Below are positions 7,706-16,827 of a stretch of DNA of 56,755 bases, piece after piece. Location: assembly GCA_937911045.1 (NCBI GenBank), contig CALEPX010000093.1:1-56755 (forward strand), written 5' to 3'. Both the position numbers and the translations under genes were made by a program. Each line of letters begins with the position of its first letter. The first letter of the stretch is position 1. Source of the DNA: an uncultured Fretibacterium sp. Lineage in GTDB: Bacteria > Synergistota > Synergistia > Synergistales > Aminobacteriaceae. Below the pieces are notes generated by a model that did not search any database, was not told the origin of the DNA, and worked only from the letters and a program-made list of their open reading frames with translations.

Positions 7706-8916
7706 GATATTTCCCGAGCAAAAATATTTCGCAATTCCTGAATCGTGAGATTATTTTTCGCCGCAAGATTTTTCAAGTCGTCATATTCCGGAGTTCGTCG
7801 CAGCAATTTCTCGCCCAAGTACGCGCATTTCACGTCGATTTCCCCGAGTGAGAATTTCACGCGTTCGATTTTCCAGTTCAGGCGCATTCGTTCGAGTTCG
7901 TGTATTCGCACGCCCTGAGAAGTTGTGTTTTCGAGAATGATTTTGCAGAATTTCTTCGCATCGTCAGGATTTGAGAGGCAGCATAATTTCACGCCGGGAC
8001 GATTCTTTTTCATCGCGATATTTTCGAGCCAAACGTCAAGAGCTTTCGCCCGGAATAATTTCTCGATTGATATTTCGTAGTCCTGTGGGTTCATGTCGTC
8101 AATATTGCATTCGAGCAGAGCTAATTTCTCGTGAACAAGCCCGTCAGAATTTTCGATTTCTGAGTCGATTAACAGCGCACGTAACGCATTGGGAATATTT
8201 TGCGATTCGCGATTTCCGAAGCCGAAGCCTGAACCAAGAATTTTCCCCGCAGGCACGCTAGAAAATCCGTCAGCCAAGATTTTCACGAGTAATGCGCCCG
8301 TTGGAGTTGTTCGTTCCATTGGTTCTGAGTCCGAATCTGAGAAAACAGGAATGCCTCGCAGCAAAAATTCCGTCGCAGGAGCTGGTACTGGCAAAATTCC
8401 GTGAGCGCACTTGACAGTTCCGTGACCGACGTTGACCGGTGAACACAAAATTCTTGGATAATTCATAGCGTCGATTAACACGAACGCGCCGATTATGTCG
8501 ATTATCGAATCAACTGCGCCGACTTCGTGAAAGTGTATTTTATCGGGAGTTGTGCCGTGAACGTTTGCCTCAGCTTCAGCCAAGATCGAAAATGCTCTGA
8601 GAGATTCGCGCTTAACTCGCAATGGCAAATCGCTTGAGGAGATCATGTGTTCGATGTCGGATAGATGCCTGTGATCGTGATGATCATGTTCGTGATGTGA
8701 ATCGTGTGAGTGTTCGTGTAATTTTACGTCGAAGTTTATTCCTGCGATTGAATTTTTCGTGACGCGCTCGATTATGAGTTCGTATTCGTCGGGATTAAGT
8801 CCGTGAATTTTCCTGAGCGAGTTTATCAGGACTTCTTTTGGGACGAAATTCAGCAACGCACCGATGAACATGTCTCCGGCGATTCCTGCGAAACAATCAA
8901 GATATAACGTTTTCAT
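7702..8916 (-). CDS. larC: Nickel pincer cofactor biosynthesis protein LarC
   Basis: LarC inserts nickel into pyridinium-3,5-bisthiocarboxylate mononucleotide in a CTP-dependent reaction, the last step in making the cofactor of lactate racemase and related LarA enzymes. The N-terminus YLDCFAGIAGDMFIGALL is diagnostic. Around residues 68-90 there is a His-rich metal-binding stretch (HDSHHEHDHHDHRH). Further conserved pieces are KIHFHEVGAVDSIIDIIG and TTPTGALLVKIL, and the C-terminal half contains LECNIDDMNPQDYE. It is a single 404-residue frame, unlike Lactiplantibacillus where two frames are joined by a frameshift. No larA, larB or larE lies in the window. AGGAG precedes the ATG at 8916. Confidence 0.95.
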   Translation of the reverse strand: MKTLYLDCFAGIAGDMFIGALLNFVPKEVLINSLRKIHGLNPDEYELIIERVTKNSIAGINFDVKLHEHSHDSHHEHDHHDHRHLSDIEHMISSSDLPLRVKRESLRAFSILAEAEANVHGTTPDKIHFHEVGAVDSIIDIIGAFVLIDAMNYPRILCSPVNVGHGTVKCAHGILPVPAPATEFLLRGIPVFSDSDSEPMERTTPTGALLVKILADGFSSVPAGKILGSGFGFGNRESQNIPNALRALLIDSEIENSDGLVHEKLALLECNIDDMNPQDYEISIEKLFRAKALDVWLENIAMKKNRPGVKLCCLSNPDDAKKFCKIILENTTSQGVRIHELERMRLNWKIERVKFSLGEIDVKCAYLGEKLLRRTPEYDDLKNLAAKNNLTIQELRNIFAREIS

Positions 8917-8937
8917 GTGAATACAGCTCCTATTTTT

Positions 8938-9903
8938 TTATTTCTTGGGTTTGCTCTTGTTTATGAAGAAATAATTTTCGGGTTTAGCAGTCGTTGATTT
9001 CGTGTAGTTCAAGAGTTCTTCGAATTTGAGATTTGAGTTCTCGGGATTGGAATTGGAATTGGGATTGGAATTTGCGATTGAGTTTTGGATTTGAGATTTT
9101 CGGTAGGGATTCGCGTTTCCAGAGACGGATTTCAGGAAATTTCGCCCGCGTTCGTCGGTGAACAGCATCGGCACAACTGTTGCAGCGTCGAGTTGACAGC
9201 AAAATTCCAGATCATTCGCGTAACCGATTCGTTCGAGATAGACTGCGTGTTCGGATCGTTTTATGCAGCCAAGCAAATTTGATTCGCCGCTTTCCCAGAC
9301 CAGCAACGAAATTTTCGCGCTATCGGACATGAAGATTTTGCGAATATGTTCGGGGTCTTCGAGATTTTTCTGAGCGAGCAATTCCTGCAAACGCTTTATA
9401 ATTGCACCGGCGCATAACGTGTCGTCCCAACTCGGAGAACGTTTTCGCCCACTGCACATGATGCCGATTTTTTTGCCAAACGTCAACGCATGATCCAGAG
9501 CCGCAGAATAATTCCGCAAACTCGCAGCAATTACAGGACTTCCGGTTGAAGCAGCTTCGTTTAGTGCGACAGTGCCGTTAGTTGTCGACATGACCGCGCA
9601 ATCGTGTGATTTCACGTTCTCGGGATTCAAATCTGACGGTGAATTTCCAAGATCGAAACCCTCAGGAGGAATGCCGTTTATCTCGCCCATCAGGATTGGA
9701 TTGCGCCCGGAATTTTTGAAAGTTCGCGTTAATTCACGAGCTTCATCTGTAGATTTCACCGGAAATAACTCAGCACCGCCAATCTCGAACCATCGCGTAA
9801 TAACAGAAGTGGCGCGCAGTACATCGACCACGAGCCACACGTCAACTGCGGGTAAAAACGCTTCTACGCCGCATGAAAATATCACGTTAATTTCGTAATT
9901 CAT
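8938..9903 (-). CDS. comB: ComB-like 2-phosphosulfolactate phosphatase family protein
   Basis: COG2045/ComB family. In methanogens ComB removes phosphate from 2-phosphosulfolactate to give sulfolactate during coenzyme M synthesis; in bacteria its physiological role is usually unproven. Matching segments are VVDVLRATSVITRWFEIGG near residue 27, MGEINGIPPEGFDLGNSPS around residue 95, STTNGTVALNEA and MCSGRKRSPSWDDTLCAGA. About 260 residues form the enzyme; the last 60 are low complexity, alternating Asn, Ser and Pro, encoded by imperfect GGAATT-type repeats, and probably dispensable. The ATG at 9903 lies 3 bases after the proS stop. Other coenzyme M genes (comA, comC, comDE) are not seen here. 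Confidence 0.85.
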   Translation of the reverse strand: MNYEINVIFSCGVEAFLPAVDVWLVVDVLRATSVITRWFEIGGAELFPVKSTDEARELTRTFKNSGRNPILMGEINGIPPEGFDLGNSPSDLNPENVKSHDCAVMSTTNGTVALNEAASTGSPVIAASLRNYSAALDHALTFGKKIGIMCSGRKRSPSWDDTLCAGAIIKRLQELLAQKNLEDPEHIRKIFMSDSAKISLLVWESGESNLLGCIKRSEHAVYLERIGYANDLEFCCQLDAATVVPMLFTDERGRNFLKSVSGNANPYRKSQIQNSIANSNPNSNSNPENSNLKFEELLNYTKSTTAKPENYFFINKSKPKK

Positions 9904-9906
9904 GAG

Positions 9907-11358
9907 CTAATACGCTTTCGCAAAAATCGTCAATCGCGCGTTATTATTTCCAGTCAGGAAACATTTGCCGGTTCTGTCGGATTCGGATTCAGGAATACAT
10001 CTGGGAGTTGCGCCGGTTTCTTCGCGGATTCGCACTTCATCATCGGGAGTTCCCGCGAAATATGCACGGACAAAGCCGCCTTTTTCTGCGATAATTTGCT
10101 TGAGTTCGTCGTAAGTTTCAGCGTCGTGAGTATTTTCGTCACGGAAATTTTTCGCGCGTGTGAATAAATTCGCCTGAATATCATCAAGAATTTTCGTAAC
10201 TTCAGGGATCACGTTTGAATTATCCACGTCGAATTTCTCGCCCGTATCGCGTCGTACGAATCTGACTGTGCCGGAACGCAAATCTTTTTCGCCGAGTTCG
10301 AGCCTTAACGGAACGCCTTTCTGAATATGTGTGAAGAATCTGTCGCCGGGTCTCATGTGAAATTCCGTGTCGATTTTCACGCACAAGCCTCCGTGAGATT
10401 CCAGAGAAGCGTTTAATTTCTCAGCGAGTTCTTTAGCTTTTGGCAGCAAAATATTTTCTGCGATATTTTCGTCGCGGGATATTGGCAGAATCACGACTTT
10501 CACCGGAGCGATTCTTGGCGGCAAAATCAGTCCGTCATCGTCTGAGTGCGTCATGATTACAGCTCCGATTGATCTTGTCGAAAGACCCCAGCTCGTTGTG
10601 TAGCAATATTCGAGTTCGCCGGATTTGTTCTGGAATTGAATCTCGAAAGCTTTCGCGAAATTCTGTCCCAGGAAATGACTTGTGCCAGCCTGTAACGCTC
10701 TTGTATCACTCATCATTGCTTCACACGTGTAAGTATCAACAGCTCCGGGGAATCTTTCGCCAGCAGTTTTTTCACCGGCAATTACTGGTAAAGCCAATTC
10801 ATTCTCGAAAACTTTCCTGTAAACGTTTAGCATCTTGAGAGTTTCTTCGCGGGCTTCATGTTCAGTTGCGTGAGCTGTGTGACCCTCCTGCCAGAGAAAT
10901 TCGCTCGTGCGCAGGAATAATCTAGGGCGTTTTTCCCAGCGCATGACGTTGCACCATTGATTAATTAAAACAGGTAAATCTCGCCATGATTGAATCCATT
11001 TTGAGTACATGTGCCCGATTACAGTTTCTGACGTTGGACGCACAGCAAACGGTTCTTCGAGTTCTTCACCGCCGGCGTGAGTGACCATTGCGCATTCCGG
11101 AGCGAATCCCTCGACGTGTTCAGCTTCTTTTTGCAGGAACGAGTTCGGGATTAATAACGGGAAATAAGCGTTGACGTGACCAGTTTTCTTAAATTCCAGA
11201 TCAAGTTTCGCCTGAATATTTTCCCAGATTGAATAACCCGTCGGACGAATGACCATGCAGCCGCGTACCGGTGCGTAATCCGCGAGTTCAGCAGCCTTGA
11301 TTACGTCGAGATACCATTGAGAATAATTTTCGCTTCGTGGTGTGATATTTCTTGCCAA
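9907..11358 (-). CDS. proS: Prolyl-tRNA synthetase, archaeal/eukaryotic type
   Basis: Class II aminoacyl-tRNA synthetase that charges tRNA-Pro. The 483-residue length, the absence of the bacterial editing insertion, and a C-terminal extension ending in Tyr place it in the archaeal/eukaryotic-like ProS group. Motifs include YAPVRGCMVIRPTGYSIWE near the start, AVRPTSETVIG (motif region 1-2), NVMRWEKRPRLFLRTSEFLWQEGHTAH (motif 2 and following) and a late Cys-rich region (ARAE-like CIPESE...GKCF). It starts at TTG 11358 with AGGAGG upstream, and is the first gene of a minus-strand run with comB and larC. Confidence 0.96.
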   Translation of the reverse strand: MARNITPRSENYSQWYLDVIKAAELADYAPVRGCMVIRPTGYSIWENIQAKLDLEFKKTGHVNAYFPLLIPNSFLQKEAEHVEGFAPECAMVTHAGGEELEEPFAVRPTSETVIGHMYSKWIQSWRDLPVLINQWCNVMRWEKRPRLFLRTSEFLWQEGHTAHATEHEAREETLKMLNVYRKVFENELALPVIAGEKTAGERFPGAVDTYTCEAMMSDTRALQAGTSHFLGQNFAKAFEIQFQNKSGELEYCYTTSWGLSTRSIGAVIMTHSDDDGLILPPRIAPVKVVILPISRDENIAENILLPKAKELAEKLNASLESHGGLCVKIDTEFHMRPGDRFFTHIQKGVPLRLELGEKDLRSGTVRFVRRDTGEKFDVDNSNVIPEVTKILDDIQANLFTRAKNFRDENTHDAETYDELKQIIAEKGGFVRAYFAGTPDDEVRIREETGATPRCIPESESDRTGKCFLTGNNNARLTIFAKAY

Positions 11359-11405
11359 TTTATGAAATTCCTCCTGAGAATATTATTTTAAATATTATTT
11401 ATGAT

Positions 11406-11786
11406 TTACCAGATGCAATTTACCTGTGTATAATCTATGATTTTCGTATCGCTTGTGAGTATTGCTAAATCGTTTTCCAATGCAGTTGCTATGAGCATTC
11501 GATCGAACGGGTCTCTGTGAATTAACGGCAAAGTCTGAATCGTTTCGAAATATCTGCTCTCGATTGGCAATATTGAAATATTATTATCAGCGCAAATTTC
11601 TTCGAGTTCAAACGTCGTTTTATTCAAGTTCAATTTTCCCAGCGACTTTTTGATTGCGATTTCCCATAGCGTAATGAGACTGAGTGAAATGTTATCAGAT
11701 GTTTCTATCAATTCTTTTGCTTTGGGTGATAATTTTGAGCGATTGCCCAAATACCAGATGAATGCACATGTGTCGAGCAAATACAT
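11406..11786 (-). CDS. vapC: PIN-domain toxin, VapC type
   Basis: A 126-residue PIN-domain ribonuclease, the toxin of a type II toxin-antitoxin pair that cleaves RNA when its antitoxin is lost. Conserved acidic residues are visible: D5 in LLDTCAFIW, Glu in TLWEIAIK near residue 43, and Asp in HRDPFDRMLIA around residues 91-95, with a final Asp in LTSDTKI. The ATG at 11786 follows AGGAGG, 13 bases after the antitoxin stop. The neighbouring gene has the expected antitoxin form. Confidence 0.92.
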   Translation of the reverse strand: MYLLDTCAFIWYLGNRSKLSPKAKELIETSDNISLSLITLWEIAIKKSLGKLNLNKTTFELEEICADNNISILPIESRYFETIQTLPLIHRDPFDRMLIATALENDLAILTSDTKIIDYTQVNCIW

Positions 11787-11799
11787 TTAGAATATCCTC

Positions 11800-12012
11800 C
11801 TAAAACAACGAGTCATTGAAATCATCAGACATCCAGATCTGCCCCTCTAACAATCCGGCTTGGCGTAACGGTTTCCCCTCAGCGACTTTTTTCGCCATAT
11901 TTCTGTAATTCGGGTATATTCTAAGAAAAGAAGCAAACTGGATCAGATCCGGTATTTTCTCTTCCGGGAGCTTATTGACTGCTTCGATTGCTTGTTCTCG
12001 TAAAGTCTTCAT
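11800..12012 (-). CDS. VapB-type antitoxin (DUF2281-like)
   Basis: A 70-residue acidic protein upstream of the PIN toxin. The N-terminal half (REQAIEAVNKLPEEKIPDLIQFASFL) is the helical core of DUF2281-type antitoxins, and the C-terminal end GLLEGQIWMSDDFNDSLF is the typical toxin-binding tail of this group. An AGGAGG site precedes the ATG at 12012. It probably neutralises the toxin and represses the pair's own promoter, which would lie in the 27 bases upstream or inside the end of the patatin gene. Confidence 0.88.
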   Translation of the reverse strand: MKTLREQAIEAVNKLPEEKIPDLIQFASFLRIYPNYRNMAKKVAEGKPLRQAGLLEGQIWMSDDFNDSLF

Positions 12013-12039
12013 GTGAAAAATTCCTCCTGATAAATATTA

Positions 12040-14133
12040 TTATGGCAACGGGAAATGATCCCAAATCGGTATTCCCATGAAAAATCCTGCCTTCAATTCT
12101 TCGGAGCCATACATGATCGCAAATTTCATGTCGATAAAATTATTCGGGAAACTAACGGCTAAACCGACTTCCCAAGGAGCTTCGATTTTGTGCCATTCTT
12201 TGTCCATCGCGTAACCCCAACTCGCGAAAAGTTCTCCGGCAACGACACCCATTGCGCTGCGAGTGATTATGCGCCTGAATGCGAGATTGCTCCAGAACAT
12301 GCGTTCGGCTTCGATTGGACGTGACGCTATTGAATACAATTCCTCGGCTGCTCCAAGATATGCGGCGTGTGCTCTGACATTGCTGTCGCCCTCTGCGAAT
12401 CCTGCCCTGAAATAAATTCGCCACGCATCCGCAACCTGCAGCGGCTTGAAATAATTGAACCTGAAAAGCACTTCCTCAAAATCCGGCCACCAGGCATTAA
12501 ATCGCCATGAATATCCCTTCGTGGGATCGCTCGCGACATCGAGAGTGTCATACTCAGCAAACAAAGTTAATCCGCCAGATTCTGAATCGTCAAATCTTGA
12601 GACCGTGTTGCCGTCAACGTGTTCGTAAGCCGCGCCAATTCCAAAGCTGACGTCGCCTAACTGGAATAACTTGCTTATGCCGAATGCGTATCTGTCCCAA
12701 TCACGTTCGCCAATATTCGACGTAAAATTCCAGTTCTGAGCCGATAAATTAAATTGCCACGCGTTCATCGAGATAGGGGCTGTCTGGTACGTAAGGTCAA
12801 GCCCTAATTGTTCGCCCAGTCGCAGCACGGCGTTCAAGTGATCGTATTCGTTTAATAATCCAGTCGCATTGCCTTTGACATATAACCAGCGATTCGAATG
12901 CAAGTTTGTCGTGTAGCCGGAAAGTCCGACGCTTAATTCCGGTTCAAGCTTCATATCTAATCGCACAAGAACATCGCCCGACTTAGTACGTCCAAGTTGG
13001 TAATCAGCCATGACTATGCCGGGTGAGTTCGACAAATTCTCAAGACCGCGCTCGACTTTTTCCTGATCAAACGGTTTGCCTAGCCATTCGTTCGTGTGTT
13101 GCCTGACTAATTTCTCAACTTTGTCTGGTAAACCGTGAATCTCGATTTCACCGACGATCTGACTTGGAACTTTTGCGCGCCTTCTTGTGAAAAGTGTTGG
13201 ACCCCGTCGGGATAATTCCTGAATTTCCGAAATTTTTTCCATAGCGGCGTCATAACCGGATTTGATAATTTTCTCGGAGTTGCCGACGTCAAGCATTCCC
13301 AAGCCCGAAACATCAGGCTTTAATAATATATCCGCAGCGTTTCCCTCTTCGTCAGTCGTCTTGCGCATCAAAATCGTCAGTGATTGATTTATAACATCGA
13401 CATATGACGTAATAGGCTGTTCGCTTAACGGATCAGAAATATCAATCGCAACAATCGGGATTCCCGGGAAAATTTCCTGAGCTGTGTAAACCGGCAAATT
13501 CGAGACAACTCCGCCATCGACCAGTAAATGCCCGTCGATAGTCCAAGGCTCGAATACGGCTGGAATAGACATCGAGGCACGCATCGCAGCAGCAAGATTT
13601 CCCTCACGCAAGACAATTTTTTCACCGGTGTGAATATCCGTAGCTACGGCAGCGTATGGGATCGGCAAGTCATAAAAATTCGTTTCTGTCACATGACGCA
13701 TCAGGTGCGCGAAATATTCGTATAATTTGTCGCCTCGTAATAGACCTTTGGGACCGCGTTCCCGACCTGTCTTTTCATAAGTCAGAGCCGTAACTGTGCT
13801 GTTCTTTGCGCGGTTGTCATTTCCGGTGAACACGAACATTGGGCCGGTATTCTCGGATAAAAGCAATGGCAAATCGAGTTCAGATATGATTCTTCGCATG
13901 TCCTGAGTCGAGTAGCCGCTCGCACGCAAAGCTCCCATCAGTGCGCCCATACTTGTGCCGACGATTCCGATTATTTCGACGCCGTTTGCCTCCAGAGCTT
14001 CCATAACGCCCAAATGCGCAAAACCTTTCGTTCCGCCGCCGGACAAAACAAGAATCACACCTGCATTGCTTTCACGAACATTCGCGAATATCAAGCTCAG
14101 AATTAATAACATGACGCACAAGATTTTCCGCAA
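12040..14133 (-). CDS. Patatin-like phospholipase with POTRA and beta-barrel (type Vd-like outer-membrane protein)
   Basis: A 697-residue exported protein. A signal peptide (about 1-24, ending ESNA) is followed by a patatin domain (25-310) with the oxyanion loop SGGGTKGFAHLG, nucleophile elbow GTSMG and a DGG catalytic-Asp motif. A POTRA-like segment (about 325-400) and a C-terminal beta-barrel resembling the BamA/FhaC superfamily (about 405-697) follow. This is the architecture of PlpD-type Vd autotransporters and of many uncharacterised outer-membrane patatins. It implies an outer membrane. The start is TTG 14133 preceded by GGGAGGAG. Phospholipase activity is inferred from the intact dyad; whether the passenger is released is unknown. 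Confidence 0.9.
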   Translation of the reverse strand: MRKILCVMLLILSLIFANVRESNAGVILVLSGGGTKGFAHLGVMEALEANGVEIIGIVGTSMGALMGALRASGYSTQDMRRIISELDLPLLLSENTGPMFVFTGNDNRAKNSTVTALTYEKTGRERGPKGLLRGDKLYEYFAHLMRHVTETNFYDLPIPYAAVATDIHTGEKIVLREGNLAAAMRASMSIPAVFEPWTIDGHLLVDGGVVSNLPVYTAQEIFPGIPIVAIDISDPLSEQPITSYVDVINQSLTILMRKTTDEEGNAADILLKPDVSGLGMLDVGNSEKIIKSGYDAAMEKISEIQELSRRGPTLFTRRRAKVPSQIVGEIEIHGLPDKVEKLVRQHTNEWLGKPFDQEKVERGLENLSNSPGIVMADYQLGRTKSGDVLVRLDMKLEPELSVGLSGYTTNLHSNRWLYVKGNATGLLNEYDHLNAVLRLGEQLGLDLTYQTAPISMNAWQFNLSAQNWNFTSNIGERDWDRYAFGISKLFQLGDVSFGIGAAYEHVDGNTVSRFDDSESGGLTLFAEYDTLDVASDPTKGYSWRFNAWWPDFEEVLFRFNYFKPLQVADAWRIYFRAGFAEGDSNVRAHAAYLGAAEELYSIASRPIEAERMFWSNLAFRRIITRSAMGVVAGELFASWGYAMDKEWHKIEAPWEVGLAVSFPNNFIDMKFAIMYGSEELKAGFFMGIPIWDHFPLP

Positions 14134-14153
14134 AAAACTCTCCTCCCTTCACG

Positions 14154-14175
14154 TGTCATTCACATGTCATTCACA
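14154..14175. repeat. Short tandem repeat, TGTCATTCACA x2
   Basis: Two exact 11-base copies followed by a decayed third (TATCACATGT). They lie upstream of the patatin gene, between its ribosome site and the terminator of the CheX-like gene, so they could overlap its promoter. No function is visible. Confidence 0.7.
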
Positions 14176-14193
14176 TATCACATGTATCGCAAC

Positions 14194-14230
14194 AAAAAAC
14201 GGCTCAGCTCCGACAACAGCATGAACCGTT
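14194..14230 (-). terminator. Rho-independent terminator after the CheX-like gene
   Basis: Read on the minus strand, AACGGTTCA (14230-14222) pairs perfectly, with one G-U, with TGAGCCGTT (14206-14198), followed by T residues to 14194. It ends transcription of the CheX-like gene before the patatin gene. Confidence 0.8.
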
Positions 14231-14288
14231 GAAAACATTTCCTGAAATATTCCCCGAAAAATTTTCACATTCATTCGCACATTCGCAA

Positions 14289-14786
14289 TTAATTTTCGAT
14301 CTCGAACGACAGAACCAGAGACAGCCCTCCAGATGGCACGAGATTAAATGGCAACGTGAAGCTCTTCATTTTGGGATCTTCTTTCATTGCGCTTACAATA
14401 TTTGCACCGAAAACTAACTGAGGCGGAGTTACGTCAACTGTACCCAAAGCACTTTGGACGAGTGCTCTGCCTCCGATCATATTTGACAATTCACCGATTA
14501 CGCTCATCGAAACATCGTCGCCAATTTTGGGCTGAATCATTCCGCCAGACATCATAGAAATTATCGTGTTAAATCCGTCATTGTCCATCGCAATCATAAT
14601 TTTACCCTTTGAACCAGCTCCGACAACACCGATTAATGCAACAGTTGCGACATTTTCGACTTTGATGCCCGGAGAAATTTTGGCTTTGTTGAGGGTGACG
14701 TTAAGCCCGACTTCACGACCAACTGACAGAACAGCAGACGCAAAACTATTAACGAGAGCGATAAGTTTATTATTGGCAGTAGCCAT
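14289..14786 (-). CDS. CheX-like chemotaxis phosphatase family protein
   Basis: A 165-residue protein of the CheC/CheX/FliY fold. CheX dephosphorylates CheY-P. The core helix GDDVSMSVIGELSNMIGGRA (about residues 86-105) matches the conserved E-x2-N-M-x-G active-site pattern, and the N-terminal helix, central strands and C-terminal strand (LSLVLSFEIE) fit the fold. No che or flagellar genes lie nearby, so it is an orphan here; it may act on a stand-alone response regulator or on pilus-based movement. A GGAGGGAG site lies upstream of the ATG, and a terminator follows. Confidence 0.8.
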   Translation of the reverse strand: MATANNKLIALVNSFASAVLSVGREVGLNVTLNKAKISPGIKVENVATVALIGVVGAGSKGKIMIAMDNDGFNTIISMMSGGMIQPKIGDDVSMSVIGELSNMIGGRALVQSALGTVDVTPPQLVFGANIVSAMKEDPKMKSFTLPFNLVPSGGLSLVLSFEIEN

Positions 14787-14900
14787 TCCTGTTAAGATCT
14801 CCCTCCACGCTCCCGCAATCGTTCACGTATAATCATGATTCAAATTCAATGGGAGCAGATTTACAAATTATTATTAATTACCTGAATATTATAGCCTATC

Positions 14901-15380
14901 TTAACGCATATCTCCAGAATTTTTCAGTGCCGCAAGACCCCGAATCGCAATCGCCCACGCAGCTAAATCATCAAGTTTTCGCGGCGGAATACGAATCGAT
15001 TTTGGCAGCAGTCTCCCGAAAAATCCAGTGTTCGAGTGAATCTTCCAGTACAAATCCCTAGCTTCAAGTGTCGTGTTTCTCTCATCGACTTCACAAATTT
15101 TCCCGAGCAATCCCGAAAAATTATTTTTCACGAAGTCCTTGCTGGTAGTGCCGTTACCGACAAAAATATATTTCACGTCACACGCAAAATTCTCCTGCAA
15201 AATCTCAATCAGCCAGTTATTCCGCGCAAATTCTTCCCACGAAAATTCACGCAGACTTTTCACGAAAATCTCGCTATGTTCCGTCGGGAAAATTCCTGAA
15301 GCCAGCAAATCTCCGCGAAAATTCACAAATGCGAATCCGGTTTTGTCGCGTCCCGGATCGATCCCCAATGCTAAATTCAC
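14901..15380 (-). CDS. RuvC/YqgF-like RNase H-fold nuclease
   Basis: A 159-residue protein beginning LALGIDPGRDKTGFAFV, the first strand and catalytic Asp of RuvC/YqgF-type RNase H-fold nucleases. A central FVGNGTTSKDF segment resembles the second strand of YqgF, and an acidic pair occurs in CEVDERNTTLEARDLYW. The C-terminus contains KLDDLAAWAIAIRG, like the last helix with its catalytic Asp. The start was taken at GTG 15380, which overlaps the comEC stop as GTGA and follows GGAGGTG; longer readings run antisense-like through comEC. Coupling to comEC suggests a role in handling incoming or recombining DNA, but it could equally be the rRNA-maturation nuclease. Confidence 0.7.
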   Translation of the reverse strand: MNLALGIDPGRDKTGFAFVNFRGDLLASGIFPTEHSEIFVKSLREFSWEEFARNNWLIEILQENFACDVKYIFVGNGTTSKDFVKNNFSGLLGKICEVDERNTTLEARDLYWKIHSNTGFFGRLLPKSIRIPPRKLDDLAAWAIAIRGLAALKNSGDMR

Positions 15381-16807
15381 AACGCTACACCTCCAAAAAT
15401 TACGAAACTCATGCACGTCAAAGCCAAAGTTATCACGAACGAACGCAACTGAGAAAATCCGAAACTCTTGCAAATCATGAAAAATAATATCCCTGCGCCA
15501 ATCCACGATAGCAGGAAATTTTCCTGAATCCGGTAATTAATAATGCCAGCTGCGAAATCCGCGAATTTTTCCCAAGCCATGAAGCCGCCGTTAATAATCA
15601 GCACTAGCCATCCCGAGAACGGAATTTCCAGAAAATACATCATTGCCCCAACCGACGCTACTGAAAACGCAATCGCAAAAAATGTCGGCGCAAAAAGATT
15701 CAGGAACACGCCTACTAACGGAATTTGCCCGAACGTGTGCGTAACTTGAGCAAAAGTCGTCAACACTATTAACGGATTCAGAATCAGGAATAAATATTTT
15801 CGCGCGGATTTTTTTCTCGATAGATTCGATAGAGCAGAAATTGTCAACGCAGCAATAATCGATAGCCGCCAGCCAATGTCCCAGAAATAAAACGGTGATT
15901 TCAATAACAGAATTACTCCGGCAACACTCACGCTATTCACGCTATTCACAGGCCGCCATAAAATCTTCGAGAGAATCGCAACCTGAAGCATCAATGCAGC
16001 ACGCATAGCACTCGCCGAAGCTCCGGTCAAAAGCACGTACGCCCATAATAAAGCCGAAATTGCGAATTTGTTCCTGAAGAATTTCCCCGCGCACAAAATC
16101 ACGATTCCGACATGAAAACCCGAAACTGCCAATAAATGACTAGTCCCCCAACGCTGATGTTTCTCGTTTAAGAATCTCACGCGATCACCCAGCCACGCAG
16201 CTCGCAAATAATCCGATGTTAAACGCGGCAGATTTTTTCTCAGGAAATGTGAAATCGAATCTCGCAACTTGTAAAAGCTGAATTTCTCCGGCAAAATTTC
16301 GTAATCCAGCAACGTAATTCTCGCATCAACTCCGCGCGCACGCCAGAATTTTTTCTCATCAAAGTCGCTATTAGCGGATTTCTCCCGAAAATAATTCGTG
16401 ACACCCGTGAATTTCAGCCGAGTTCCCTCGTATAGCCTGAAGTTTTTCGGCGGCACTATGAAAACGTAATCACCGGATTCACAGCTAAGAATCGCAGCGT
16501 AAGACTTGCCCCAAGTTCTCACGTACGAAATCACGCCTTCGGAATTATTAAGCGTAATCGGTTCTGCATCCGGGCTAGAAAATTCGGCGTAAATTCTAAC
16601 TGAACAAATCATCGCTACGACAAGCATTATTGCGAGAGCCACCCAGGAATTTTTTGCATCACTCTCGTACGAACATAGCGCAACTCCAGTCACAACCATC
16701 GGCACGAACACGAAAAATCCTACAGAACCGAGTGTTTCGACAACAGCCAACCCTGCGAGAAGTCCGGCGAAAATTGCTAGCATTGGAGCTTGGGAAACTA
16801 TTTTCAT
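15377..16807 (-). CDS. comEC: ComEC/Rec2 competence DNA channel, membrane part only
   Basis: ComEC forms the inner-membrane channel for single-stranded DNA during natural transformation. The 476 residues contain N-terminal helices, an OB-fold-like soluble region (about 90-190), and the competence domain with the hallmark HLLAVSGFHVGIV (about residue 222) followed by many helices, including TGASASAMRAALML. The C-terminal metallo-beta-lactamase nuclease domain found in many ComEC proteins is absent, so another nuclease would be needed. It lies 20 bases downstream of comEA and overlaps the RuvC-like gene by 4 bases. Confidence 0.93.
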   Translation of the reverse strand: MKIVSQAPMLAIFAGLLAGLAVVETLGSVGFFVFVPMVVTGVALCSYESDAKNSWVALAIMLVVAMICSVRIYAEFSSPDAEPITLNNSEGVISYVRTWGKSYAAILSCESGDYVFIVPPKNFRLYEGTRLKFTGVTNYFREKSANSDFDEKKFWRARGVDARITLLDYEILPEKFSFYKLRDSISHFLRKNLPRLTSDYLRAAWLGDRVRFLNEKHQRWGTSHLLAVSGFHVGIVILCAGKFFRNKFAISALLWAYVLLTGASASAMRAALMLQVAILSKILWRPVNSVNSVSVAGVILLLKSPFYFWDIGWRLSIIAALTISALSNLSRKKSARKYLFLILNPLIVLTTFAQVTHTFGQIPLVGVFLNLFAPTFFAIAFSVASVGAMMYFLEIPFSGWLVLIINGGFMAWEKFADFAAGIINYRIQENFLLSWIGAGILFFMICKSFGFSQLRSFVITLALTCMSFVIFGGVAL

Positions 16808-16827
16808 GCTGAGTTATTGCTGCGTTA

